From Atherinomorus stipes (Eukaryota > Chordata > Actinopteri > Atheriniformes > Atherinidae): a stretch of 64,000 nucleotides of DNA. The translations under genes were made by a program, and so were the position numbers. The stretch is from NCBI GenBank assembly GCA_023101725.1, contig JALJCO010007885.1, forward strand, positions 1 through 64,000, written 5' to 3'. Below, in pieces: positions 23,065 through 33,768 of this stretch (its first letter is position 1; each line of letters opens with the position of its first letter). The notes beneath the pieces are model-generated. The model was not told the origin of the DNA. It searched no databases and saw nothing but the letters and a program-made list of their open reading frames with translations.

Positions 23065-25200
23065 AAGCAAATAGGGTGAATATATACACTACTTTTCAGT
23101 TTTTTCTTTCAATTTAGCAAACATTTTTAAGTTCTTTTAATTTCACTTCATCCATTTTCTACAAACTTCTCAACAGCGTCTCTGTGCTTGCTGAACCTTT
23201 GACTGCAACATGGTCTCTGAAGCCTCAAGGGACAAGATGAAAAGATGGTCAGTCTTGTTACAACAGCTACAAACCTCCTCACCTTTCCCCCGGCATTTTC
23301 CTTACAATCTGGAAGCCATCACCTCCCCTCATATCTCCCTTAGGCTAGATATGAAATGAGCTCACATTATAAATATCTCTTTCTGTTTGATTGCCCCCCA
23401 AATAAGTCAGACAAGTGCAAAGCACTGCTTCACCGCCTCCCATTGTCTGGCTCTGAGCTATTGACGCTGCAGTTGACTATTTATTATAGGCACCTTTCCC
23501 AAGTGACCGATAAGCACTGTGATGGATGCATGATTTTACTGTGCCAAAATGGCTTTATCTCCCCCACTGCACGCTCCTATCTCAAGTGGTGCTGATGAGC
23601 TTATTCGCTCTCCTCTGACTTTCTATCGCTCTTTCTTTCTCACATCCCTGGATGGAAACCACTGAGAGTCTTATCCTCCGAAGAGCCCTTTTGAATAAGA
23701 ACAAATGTATTCTATTATTTACTGATTTTGTTATCTATGCACTTTGTAGCTTCCCCCAATTCTTTCCAGTTTCATTTGCTGTTGTTTGTGTTTGTCAGTG
23801 CCTGCATGTATGTCTGGATGCCAATGAATTTACAAGCATATGCGTTTGTGCATGCGCTCGCGGAGCATTCACGCCGCCTGAGCCGAGCAGGAAACAATGA
23901 TTGCACCCTCGCACTGGTGCTTTTTCACATTGTTATTCTACACTCTAGATGCAATACTCGGCTGTTTAGAAACACAACTATCAATCATCTCAATTATTGC
24001 TGGCAAACTTCAAAGCGCTTTCAACTCGCTGCTCATTTTCTTTCTATTAGTGACACTCAAGTGGATAGAAACACAAAGGAAGAGAAATTACAGAGTGATG
24101 TGTTTGTTTGTGTGTTTCTGGAGCTGTACAGTGTGATTTTGGAGATGAAAGTTAGCTATAGGGTGACAAGAAATATCTTCACTTAGTGCTAAAAGGTAGA
24201 AAGTGATGTCTATTTTACTCTGCTTGATTCAGGTAATTTTTTTTCCTCTTAATAAAAAAAAGAAAGATAAAAGGCCTTCTGTGATTGTCCATTTATGATT
24301 TCTGAACTAATAGACGGGCACAACTGCTGGGTGAATAAAAGGTAAAACTTCTTTTCAAATATTTTGAGAGATTTCTAAATTGAGAGGTGTTTTATATCAG
24401 GAATTAGAATTCTGAAGAATTCGCTAAATACCCAGCTCTCTAAGGAGAGTTCAAGAGATGTTTTTTTTTCACTGGCAATCAATACTGAATAAGCATCCAG
24501 ACAGGGGGATAATCGCAGCTGGCAATCATGTGATTTCAATAAATTGGTACCAGACATCTCATGTGTGGGATATGAAAAATAAATATAGATTTTACTTAGA
24601 CACCTTTCCAAGTACATACATGTGTTATACACCACTGCAGAGCTAAGATTCTTTAGATTTGAATCATTTCAGTCAACAATCATAACTAAAGATTCTGTAA
24701 ACACTCATGTCAAACCAGACACAAATGCTTTTTTTTCATCTTTATAAACTAGGTGTACTCCAGTAGCAAATAACACTTCAACAAAAACAAAATATCAACA
24801 AGGGTCTAGTAAAAGTAGTCTATGATTAGGATAGTAGGTCCACAACATGAAAACCTGTGTACGGTGAAAAATGCAGAATCTTAAGATGTTAAAAAAAGTG
24901 AATCCTTTCACAATTCCTGCCTCTACTCCCTTTAAATGTAGACAGCTCTGCTTTAGAATGTCCTGTTCCACCCGCATTTCATCTTGATTAGCCACGAAGG
25001 ATACATCGGACCGTCCTTAAAATCTGGGGGAAATAAGGCCACATTTGCAGGCTGCGTTTGAAGGAGCCTTTGAATCTGGACAGCCTTGGTTGTATTGTTG
25101 TGGCATAAGCGGTCTTCAAATCCGGTTTTGGAAGGTAAGCCAGTAACGTGGGTGAGGTAATTCAGCCATTTGATTCAGGTGTGTTGGAAAAGAGGCGCAT
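23065..25200. other. Single-copy-looking DNA, possible non-coding conserved stretch
   Basis: No gene or repeat is evident. The part from about 23190 to 23640 has even base composition, few homopolymers and no long meaningful frame, the texture of conserved non-coding DNA. The word TTTGATTCAGGTGTGTTGGA at about 25169 recalls the inner arm of the hAT MITE at 49854-50073. Confidence 0.35.
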
Positions 25201-25281
25201 CTTGTTGAATGCGACATTAAAACAGTTTTGAAGGCAAAAAGGGTCCAGCCAGGTAGCAGCAAGGTGTACCTCATGAAGTAC
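25201..25281 (+). mobile_element. 3' end fragment of a Tc1 element
   Basis: The text matches the last coding bases and terminus of the Tc1 family that ends in AAGGTGTACCT. The words TTTTGAAGGCAAAAAGGGTC and AGCAAGGTGTACCTCATGAA correspond to the transposase C-terminus and the inverted repeat. It is the same family as 28855-31612 and 59760-60228. Confidence 0.65.
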
Positions 25282-25841
25282 TGTAGATAGTGTGTATATT
25301 GTACTGACTATACTTTAATAATATTAGCTGGTGTTTAAAGTCTCCCCATATATAATGTCCTACAATTCTGTAGAAAACAATTTAGGTTCAAAGCTTAATT
25401 AATTAATTTAGAATAAACATTAATAATAATAATCTCAGCCAACTCGCAAACTATAATAAGTTCATGGTAATTTACTGGTACCTCAGCAAAAGCAAACATG
25501 GCACAGAAATGAACCTACACTACATAATACGTTTTTAAAAATTAATTTCTTTCTTATCCACCCAAACGATAAGTTGAGCCTTTTGGGCTTTTTTTCTGGG
25601 TTATTTTCAGGCAGTAGTTGTTAACCCTGTTGGTTTATCAGTTAGGTCAACCCTAATGAGGGCTGACACACCATAGATAAGATGTCTGCTCCTCCAATGT
25701 CCCTGAGGGAAGAAACTAGTATTTTCATGACCACATTCTGACTGAATGTTTTGCAACAGCTTCATCTTCAAGTCATTATCTCTAATATTACCAAACGTAT
25801 TTAGCTTATTTTCAAATGCTGCATTATTACTAGAAAAGTCT
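25282..25841. other. Gene-free AT-rich segment
   Basis: No repeat end or coding pattern was recognised. Confidence 0.4.
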
Positions 25842-25850
25842 GTAGCAAGT

Positions 25851-26515
25851 TAACCTGATTTACATCATCTGGGTGCGTTCAACAAGTACACGCGGGGCGT
25901 TCCCTTTCCTCACGCACTCCATCTGAGTAAGGCGACAGTTATAGGTGATTTCGTCTGGTTAGAGAATAATAGGAGCCAATCACTAATCGCGGGTGGGACT
26001 TTTGAAGGATGGGCGGCGTTTTGGCCGGATGTGATGTAGAAGCACAGGCGACAGCAGTGTAGTCAGTCAGTTATTTCAGACAACAACAATCATGGCGGCT
26101 TGCCGTAGGAATCAGAGCGACGAAATTGATTTGGCTATTTCCACTGTTTTGTCAAATCTTCCAAATATATCTTCCTTGAAAGACGAACAGAGGACGGCTT
26201 TGAATGCGTTCGTTGGTGGTGATGATGTGCCGCCGCCGCCATGTTGTTTGACTGAAGCTTTTTGAGCTTGATAACATGTTTTGATAACTCGATCCTCTAT
26301 GCGTGGTGGCTCTGGTGTCGCTCTGAGTTGCGTCACGGGTTGCGTCATTCGGTTCAACGTGAGTGGCTGAAGTAGCGTGTCAGTCAAGATGACGGACAGA
26401 TCTTCTATCCAATCACATGCAAGAGTTTTAGAAAAAAAAGACTAATTTGAAATGACATCGGGTTAACTCCCTCCCCAGATGGTATTGCAAATACCAGGTG
26501 GCGGGAGTCAGGTTA
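25851..26515 (+). mobile_element. Helicase-bearing DNA transposon, deletion derivative (copy 1)
   Basis: The element begins TAACCTGATT and ends, in inverted orientation, AGTCAGGTTA. It is flanked by a perfect 9-bp duplication GTAGCAAGT (25842-25850 and 26516-26524). A short promoter-like lead is followed by an ATG at 26092 opening a helicase-like ORF that stops after 57 codons, so most of the internal coding region is deleted. Terminus and duplication length match the element at 27047-28582 (TARCCTGR ends, 9 bp). Superfamily is uncertain: duplication length recalls Mutator-like elements, while a helicase partner is known in Academ-type elements. Confidence 0.7.
26092..26265 (+). pseudogene. 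Truncated RecQ-like helicase ORF
   Basis: The 57-codon frame starts MAACRRNQSDEIDLA and reaches SLKDEQRTALNAFVGGDDV, which resembles the Q-motif-like segment just before the Walker A loop (LP.G.GKS) in RecQ-type superfamily II helicases found in fish transposons. The sequence then runs into a short CCG repeat and stops, so the Walker A and all later motifs are missing. The start is the first ATG after a CA-rich leader. It sits inside the 9-bp-flanked element 25851-26515. Confidence 0.55.
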
Positions 26516-26524
26516 GTAGCAAGT

Positions 26525-27037
26525 GTTAATGTAGGAGACTAATAGTTTTCATCATAGTTTTTGACCTGATTTAGCTGTGTGGAAAGGTGGGATGTGTTGG
26601 GAAGAGATCCAATCAGACTTTATAGCCGTATGTCATAAGGAGGACAGCACACACAGCTCATCCAACCCTGAGATGAACAGTTTACTCTGATGTACTCCCA
26701 CAAATCTGATGCAACAAAATGTCAAACAATATACTGTACACACACTGGCTATTGTGAAATGCACAAAAAGCTAAGGATGCTAAAGCTAGCATTATTTCAT
26801 GGGCATTTTAAGGTTAAAAGAAAATCAAATGATTGCTGCTTATAGCTGGAATGATATCACAACATACAAAGCATTCTGCACACGGTTGTTTAAATGTAGA
26901 CATTTTCATCACAACATCATCACAGAAGGGTTTACTTTGAGATCAGGATGTTTAGGAGGTTTAGCTACCCTCACAATGACGAAGGGAGTTAACTGTAACA
27001 GCCAAGAACAGAGGAGCATATCCAGGTGGGTAGAAGG
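26525..27037. other. Spacer between the two helicase-bearing elements
   Basis: No gene or repeat is recognised in this stretch. It separates two related transposons by about half a kilobase. Confidence 0.4.
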
Positions 27038-27222
27038 GTGAACTGATAGCCTGGTACACCAGCCTGACTAACGCCATGTATGAGATACACGGCAAGTCAG
27101 TCTGGAATCCCTCCATTGAAAAGTGATTTCCACTTCGGTAAAAAATTAATCACAGTGCAGGAGGCGTGACTTTACGACACGTCTTATTCTGCGACTCGTT
27201 TCTCTAACCATAAACAGTCAAA

Positions 27223-27370
27223 ATGGCAGCTGCAGAAGAGCGACTATATAATGATGCCCTTTCTGATGTCCTAATGAGCTGCAAATGTCTTTAAACCTGC
27301 AACAATTTGTTGCTCTGAAGGCTTTCCTCCATGTTTTGCTCTTACAAAAAGATGTTTGTGTCACTTTCGT
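27223..27370 (+). pseudogene. RecQ-like helicase ORF start, frameshifted
   Basis: An ATG at 27223 opens MAAAEERLYNDALSDVLMSC and stops after 23 codons. One frame over, the text continues LNLQQFVALKAFL and, after a small insertion, KDVCV, the same region as LKDEQRTALNAFV...DDV in the neighbouring element. Helicase motif I and beyond are not readable because the sequence degenerates. The protein would be the putative partner protein of the transposon. It is inactive here. Confidence 0.5.
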
Positions 27371-27439
27371 GTTTCTCTGATTGGTTCTCTCTGGTTCACT
27401 TTCCTCCTGTTATACTAGGGATGTAACGATATTGTCGAT

Positions 27440-28470
27440 ATCGGGATATCGCGGGGGGAAAACTGCGGGGAAATCGTGGGGTTTTTTTAAGGGAAGAAAA
27501 AGGCTTTTGGAGAAAAAAAAAAAAGTTTTCATTCGGCGTAATGGGAGGGGAAAAAAATAAAAAACAAAGAACAATAATCTTTTGTGGGGAGAGGTACTTT
27601 TGAGGGAGAGGGAGGCACGTAGCCCCTAGAAAGAAAAAAAGGGGAGGGGGGGGGGGAGAAAAAAAAGAAAAAAAGAGGGGAGGAAAAGAGGTGTTATTCT
27701 CAAGAGAAGAGAAAATTTTTTTTTTGTGGGGGGGGGGGGGGGGAGAGAAGGTTTTTGGTTGTGGGGTTATCCCTGGGAGAGTTTCATGGGGGGGGGGAGA
27801 ACAGTGTTGTGATGGGGTGATTATATATTAAATTCGGTGTGGGGGGGGGGTGTGTGTATAATAAATGCGGGGGTATATATATTTTTTTTTTTTTCCCACC
27901 TCGAAAATCTGTATAAAAAAAAACTCTGTTTATAAGGGGGAGGAGGAGGAGAAGATGATATAATGAGGTTAGTATGGAAGAGGTGGGAGGAAGTAGAAAT
28001 CTTTTCCTGAAAAAAAACAGAAAATAACAAGGAATAGTAAGGGGAATGGGGGGGGGGGGGGGGGGGGGTGGGGAAGGGGGGAGGGGAGGACGGGGGGGGG
28101 GCGGCGGGGGAAGGAGATGCTACTAGGAGTAGAAAAATATAATATAATGAATAAGAGAGAGAGGTAGATATAAAAAATTAAAAAATTTTTATACTAAAGA
28201 AGAGGAGTGTTTTTGTGTTTGGGTGTTTTTTTTTATTTTAGAAAATAGGATTTTATTGCCTGGTTATTTTATTTAAAAAAATACTTGAATTTTTTTTAAA
28301 TAAATATGGGATTTTTTCTTAAATAGATCTTCAGGAAAAATTTTTAAGGAGGTTAAAAATATAATAACTAAATTAAAAAAAATTTAAAAATTATTAAAAT
28401 ATTTATTCCATAATATATATGAGAGCCTCCCCAAAATAGAAAAAAATATAGGAGGGGATAATAGAAAATA
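27440..28470. other. Large G/A/T-run block, likely poor consensus
   Basis: About 1 kb of G runs (up to about 20), A runs and AT-only text, entirely unlike the clean termini of the transposon that contains it. It starts just after a recognisable repeat start. Low-coverage consensus or base-calling failure is the simplest reading. A real expansion cannot be excluded. Confidence 0.65.
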
Positions 28471-28703
28471 TCGGTTCATACCACCTCTTATCTCACATTG
28501 GAAATTAGTCTCCAGCGGAGAGAACCCAGACTGACTTGCCATGTATCTTACATGGCATTAGTCAGGCTGGTGTACCAGACTAGTGAACTGAGGCCTTGCA
28601 AATCTAAACTGTGTAGAGTATGTGTCCCACTTCATGTCAAAATACAAAATAATGATCCTTGCCAAAAGAATTATTTTTGTCTCATAATTACATAAAAATA
28701 CAC

Positions 28704-28765
28704 CGACTGGCCAATTTATTTTGTACAGCTTGTTATTAGCACCAGGTTGATCCCTGAAAGGTTGT
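28704..28765 (-). mobile_element. Tc1 terminus fragment
   Basis: CCGACTGGCCAATTTATTTT followed by GTACAGCTTG matches the inverted-repeat end of the GGCCAC...GGTACACC Tc1 family. About 90 bp of unrelated sequence separates it from the larger copy that begins near 28855. Confidence 0.5.
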
Positions 28766-29377
28766 AAACATCCTTCCAGTCTATAGTTACTTTAAGATTA
28801 TTCACATAGGACAAATTAATCATTTCTGTAATTCATAGAAGAGTATTTACATATACTCACTGGCCCATTTATGACGGATGCTTCTGTACTGAATTAATGT
28901 AGTATCTGTACCAATTTGGACCCCCTTCAGCCTTTCAAACTGCCTTAATTCATGGTGGCATAGATTCAGCAAGGTGTTGGAAACATTCCTTAAATATTTG
29001 CTCCATATCAACACGATAGCATCACAGTTGCTGCACATCCTTGATGAGAATCTCCCGTTCCACCACATCCCAAAGCTGCTCTGTTGACCTGAGATCTGGT
29101 GACTGTGGAAGTCATTGGAGTACAGTGAATTCATTGTCATGTTCCAGAAAGCAGTTGGAGATGATCTGAGCTTTGTGACATGGTGCATTATCCTGCTGGA
29201 AGTAGCCACCAGAAGATGCTACACTGTGGTCATAAAGGGATGGACATGGTCAGCAACAATACTCAGGTAGGCTGTGTAAACCATAGCATGTTGGTACTGA
29301 GGGGCCCACAGTGTGGCAAGAAAATATACTCCCCACACCATTACACTACCAGTAGGCTGAACTGTTGATACAAGGCA

Positions 29378-31404
29378 GGATGCATTAGGGCCCCTGGGCT
29401 GAAACGTTTTGTGGGCCCTGTCCATTCCAAGCACTTAGAATAAGAGTCTTTAAATAGAAATGCTATCTAAGGCTGAGTGTTTTTTTGTTTACACTATATT
29501 CCAAGAGTATTTGCCACCATCCAAATGATGGAAATCAGGTGTTCTGATTATTTCCATGACCGGAGGTGTATAAAATGAAGTATGCAGACTGTTTTTACAA
29601 ACATTTTGAAAGAATGTGTCGCTCTCAGGAGCTCAGTGAATTCCAGTGTGGAACTGTGATAAGATGCCACCTGTGCAACAAATCCAGTCATGAAATTTTC
29701 CTCGCTCCTAAATATTCCACAGTAAACTGTCAGCTGTATTATAAGAAAACAGAAGTGTTTGGGAACGACAACAACTCAGCCACGAAGTGGTAGGCCACTT
29801 AAACTGATGGAGCGGGGTCAGTGGATGCTGAAGCGCATAGTGCGAAGAGGTCGCCAACTTTCTGCAGAGTTAATCACTACAGACCTCCAAACTTCATGTG
29901 GCCTTCAGATCAGCTCAAGAACAGTGTGCAGAAAGCTTCATGGAATGGGTTTCCATGGCGATCAGCTACATCCAAGCCATACATAACTAAGTGCAATGCA
30001 AAGCGTGGGATGCAGCATGACACCACTGGACTCTAGAGCAGTGGAGGCGTTCTCAGGAGTGCATCTCAATGTGGCAATCTAATGGACAAGTCTGGGTTTG
30101 GTGGTTGCCAGGCAACAGTATTTGTCTGACTGCATTGTGCCAAGTGTAAAGTTTGGTGGAGGAGGGAGGATTATGGTGTGGCGTTGTTTTTCAGGAGCTG
30201 GGCTTGGCTCCTTAGTTCCAGTGAAATGAACTCTGAATGCTTCAGCATACCAAGACATTTTGGACAATTCCATGCTCCCAACTTTGTGGAAACAGTTAGG
30301 AGCTGGCCCCTTCCTCTTCCAACATGACTGTGCACCAGTGCACAAAGCAGGTCCATAAAGACATGGATGCAGAGTCTGGTGTGGAGGAACTGGACTGGCC
30401 TGCATTGAGTCCTGACCTCAACCCAATAGAACCCCTTGGGATGAATTATAGCGGAGACTGAGAGCCAGGCCTTCTCATCCAACATCAGTGACCTCACAAA
30501 TGCGCTTCTGGAAGAATGGTCAAAAATTCCCGTAAACACACCTAAACTTTGTGGACAGCCTTCCCAGAAGAGTTGAAGTTGTTCTAGTTGCAAAGGTGGA
30601 CCAACACCATATTGAACCCTATGGATCAGGAATGGGATGTCACTTAAGCTCATATGTGAGTCAAGGCAGATGAGCCAATACTTTTGGCAATACAATGTAG
30701 TTTGATGTATAGTATATGATATTAACATATCATTAACATGAACAGAATGAATATAATAATAATAACAACATCAAATGAATAAATAATAACAGCAACAACT
30801 AATCAAATTATAGCCTTTAAGAAAGGATCAAACTGGCTGATTAGTTCCATGCTGCTCAAATAATTGCCACCGTTTATTTGTGTGCTCTGACGCAAACATA
30901 TCACTTTTATTTTGACAAGGGGTCGGCCCCATTTTTATAAAGTAAACATCTACTTTGAGCCGGTCAAAGTTAATGCACCATCTTGCCCCCCGATGTTTGT
31001 GTGCCCGCCACTCCTCCTCCACCCCACGTCTGTGTTCATGTTCCCATTACCTCTGGCATCAGCATATGCTCTGCTGCCCCCCTCCAGTGGGTTACATGAG
31101 CGGTTTCCTCCACTGTCATTCATGTGAGACCGACAGAGTCCCAAGACCTTCGTGATGCTCTTAAGTCATTTTCTTGTGAAAGCACCACTCTCAAACTTTA
31201 TTTTTGGCCGACATACACCTGTCTCTCTATCACAGTTAAGTGTTGAAGCATCATCAGATTGGCACATGGGTATATAATGTGATTGACTGGAAATCTGACA
31301 AGTTGCAGAACAGTTTGACTTTTTTATGCAATTTTGCCCCAAAAATGATAGACCCCAGAATTCCATTGGCCCCTGGGCTTCACCCCAGATAAGCCCATGC
31401 ATTA
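29378..31404. mobile_element. Insert of unknown class splitting the Tc1
   Basis: This block interrupts the minus-strand Tc1 between two bases that are adjacent in the family. Its left end reads CATTAGGGCCCCTGGGCTG and its right part carries 'CCATTGGCCCCTGGGCTTC', so the ends share a GGCCCCTGGGCT word. Flanks GCAGGATG and TAGGGATG agree at 6 of 8 positions, which would suit an aged hAT duplication. It holds a complete second Tc1 (29490-30699). Minus-strand frames at 30828-31144 are unrecognised. Confidence 0.5.
29490..30699 (+). mobile_element. Second Tc1 element, full length but broken
   Basis: The left end TACACTATATTCCAAGAGTA and right end TACTTTTGGCAATACAATGTA are inverted repeats with TA at both borders, the Tc1 target. 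The 1.21-kb interior follows a Tc1 transposase gene: a helix-turn-helix region (29820-29960), the 'HDCAPVHKAG'-like DDE segment near 30325 and the '[14 protein letters not shown]' segment near 30395-30440. Several frameshifts and stops make it a relic. It sits inside the insert 29378-31404, so it is younger than that insert. Confidence 0.8.
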
Positions 31405-31683
31405 AAGCGGCCTAGGGATGGATCCATGCTTTCATGTCTTTTCCTCAAATTGGAGCCTATTGTTTGAATGTGTCATCAGAAAGGGAGACAGTTTGCTGAC
31501 AGAAGTCATCTTGACCATACAAGCTTAAATGCAAAGAAATGCTACCAGTAAAACCTGATTAGCAATGTGTGGTTAAAAAGTAATCAAATAGGTGTCCAAC
31601 AAAGTTGTCAGTATATTTCAGAATTTGCAACAAGACAAGTACAGTAAATAGTTTTATTCAGTAGATTTTCCTTTAGGCTGATT

Positions 31684-31726
31684 AAAACTGCAGGGCCCTA
31701 TAACTCATTAGGGGCCCTGCAGTTTT
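31684..31726. repeat. Perfect 15-bp hairpin
   Basis: AAAACTGCAGGGCCC (31684-31698) is followed after 13 bases by its exact complement GGGCCCTGCAGTTTT (31712-31726). It is probably a small foldback trace; it is AT-flanked and lies just outside the Tc1 end. No T run suggests a Pol III terminator role. Confidence 0.6.
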
Positions 31727-31730
31727 CCAT

Positions 31731-33757
31731 CCAACATTATGTAAAAAAGTCTATAGGTGCATGGTAGTGCAGTTCATTTGGTCCAGTGTTCATATGTATC
31801 TGGTAGAAAAGCCTCCCAGCATGGAGACACTGACAATCCAAATAGGCAGCATCACTCACCTCGTCTCCTGTCCTCTCCTTCCCTTTCTGCGGGTGTAAGT
31901 ATCTCTCACGGCTACTCCTACACTGTCAAACTCAATTTCAAAGTTTTACGTCTGCCAAATCCAGCTGCCTTCCCCGGCTCACATTCATGATCATGCTGCG
32001 GTTGGCAAACAGAGCCAGGAAGAACTCAGCGTGATTGGCGAATCTCAACGATGTCAGTGTAGCATTTCAAAGCCTGCTATCATCCCCAAAAAGCACCAAC
32101 CTCGGCCCACCATTGGCTGGCACAGCATTTGGGGTAGTCAATGCATCTCTTAATTGAGGGAAAGGCATCTGAAACACATGAAATATTCTCAGTTACTGCT
32201 GCATCTACTGAGATTAAAGTTGTGGATTGAAATTTGTTTGCAGACATTCTAATTTCCTGTCATCATTCATCAGTCGTGAAAGGGGAAGTCTGGTTCAACA
32301 AAATGCCTGCTTAACATTCTGGGAGTGAGACTATCCTCCAATTTACAACTGCTGGAAAATGTCATCTTTTTTCCAGAAAAAAAAAAGTTACTAATCAAAG
32401 CAAGCTGAGCGGAAAAATTTGTGTGTAATTTATGACATGTTAAATTTGGCCGCTGTATACTTGCCTCACTCAGTTCCTCTGCATCTGCACTAGAAATAAA
32501 TTTCATTCCAGCAGAAAAACACAGATTTCCAACCATGAGAAACACTGTTCTCGAAATGATAAGAATGCTTTAGGCAACTTTGCCCATATATTACCCCCCC
32601 CCCCCCCCTTTTTTTTTTTTTTTTTTTCTTTTTCCATTGAATGTTTATTTACCTTGGAGACAAAAGCAGCCAGACTCCCTCTGGCCTGGAGGCCGAACCC
32701 TCCTTACTTTGGGTTGTGGGGGAGACATGCTTTCTATATGCAGAGGGAAAGACAGGACAAGATACTACCATAATTGAATCTGCTTTAATGTGGATCCCCC
32801 TCTTGTCTGTTGCAGAGCTATTCTCCCTCACCACATGGTCCAACTTGTGTGCTCATGTATTGGATCTATGCCTTTTCCTGCTGATAATTACAGTAATATA
32901 AACTCAATTGGATGCTCATGCCTCAGTGAAACTGATTAAATCAATATCTTAAATATGCTGTTTCTCCAGCTGATGAAGTATCTCATTATATTAGAAAGCA
33001 TACAATTATCCTGCACCAAGTGGTACATTCATAAAACCTGTATTCTATTTTATTGACCAAAAGATTTGTGCCTCAAAAGCAAACTTGAATTTGTTTTATT
33101 TTTGTTTCTTTTTTCAATTTTTGGGGCCAATCATCAATAACCGGAGACAGAATCGGCCAGTATTGGAAGCCATTACATGGTCTGTTTGATTTATAATTCA
33201 GCACTGTTTACAAACGAACAATTTTAAATCCTTTCTGTGATTAATTGATTATAAGCTCAAAAGGTCATGACATTACAGCTGCTTAATTATCATGAAGCAT
33301 TGGAGCTTTTTACTCTTTTAAAGCACAGTAGCTTGTATTTGATCATTGGGACGCGCTTAGAGCTTGAAAAAATAAAGACTGCAGAATAAAAGCAGTCACA
33401 TTTAATGAAACAGGAATTAGACTAAAAGTTGAATAGAATTACTTTCTGTTAACATAAAATGAGACTGAGGCAGCATTTCACTGTAGACTGAATTACCATT
33501 TCTTTAATTCATGCAAGAAAATACCATAAGCTATTTGTGTTTTCAATTACTAAAAAATGTTCAGCAGCTTCAGCTATTGAGTACCAACTTGTTTATGTGT
33601 GTCCATAAGATCATTGACTATGTTTTTTGTTTGTTTGTTTGTTTGTTAATTGTTTTGTTTACCTTAAACACCTTTGGCAAGATTCACAATGGATTTGATA
33701 AAAAAGAAAAAGACACTCACCCTGACTCAGGCCACGTTTACACGAGCGTCAACTTTG
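31731..33757. other. Single-copy-looking DNA, candidate conserved non-coding region
   Basis: No gene is found. From about 32000 to 32560 and 32640 to 33500 the sequence has few homopolymers and many TAATTA/ATTA-type words (for example near 33240-33300), a texture typical of developmental enhancers. A C-run plus T-run lies at 32594-32630 and a (TTTG)n at 33626-33647. Conservation is a guess from composition. Confidence 0.35.
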
Positions 33758-33768
33758 TATTCCTCATT

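Larger units (their letters stand above)
27047..28582 (+). mobile_element. Helicase-bearing DNA transposon, disrupted (copy 2)
   Basis: The left terminus TAGCCTGGTACACCAGCCTG is matched in inverted orientation on the right (CAGGCTGGTGTACCAGACTA). Similarity continues for about 60 bp on each side. A perfect 9-bp duplication GTGAACTGA flanks it (27038-27046 and 28583-28591). It carries the start of a RecQ-like helicase ORF at 27223. From about 27415 a different repeat start (GGGATGTAACGATATTGTCG) appears, and then the unreadable block 27440-28470. The right 90 bp are clean again. The true internal content cannot be judged from this assembly. Confidence 0.75.
28855..31612 (-). pseudogene. Tc1 transposon (minus), split by a later insertion
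   Basis: The 3' half of a Tc1 transposase gene is read on the minus strand from 29377 down to about 28930, with words for the DDE region ('SSRIMHH' near 29200, VMVWGVYFLATLW near 29310) and the terminus ACTCACTGGCCCATTT at 28855. At 29377 the text stops and resumes at 31405 (GATGGATCCATGCTTTCATG), then runs to the opposite end near 31612 with an internal deletion. Frameshifts abolish function. Tc1 transposases cut and paste at TA dinucleotides. Confidence 0.75.
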
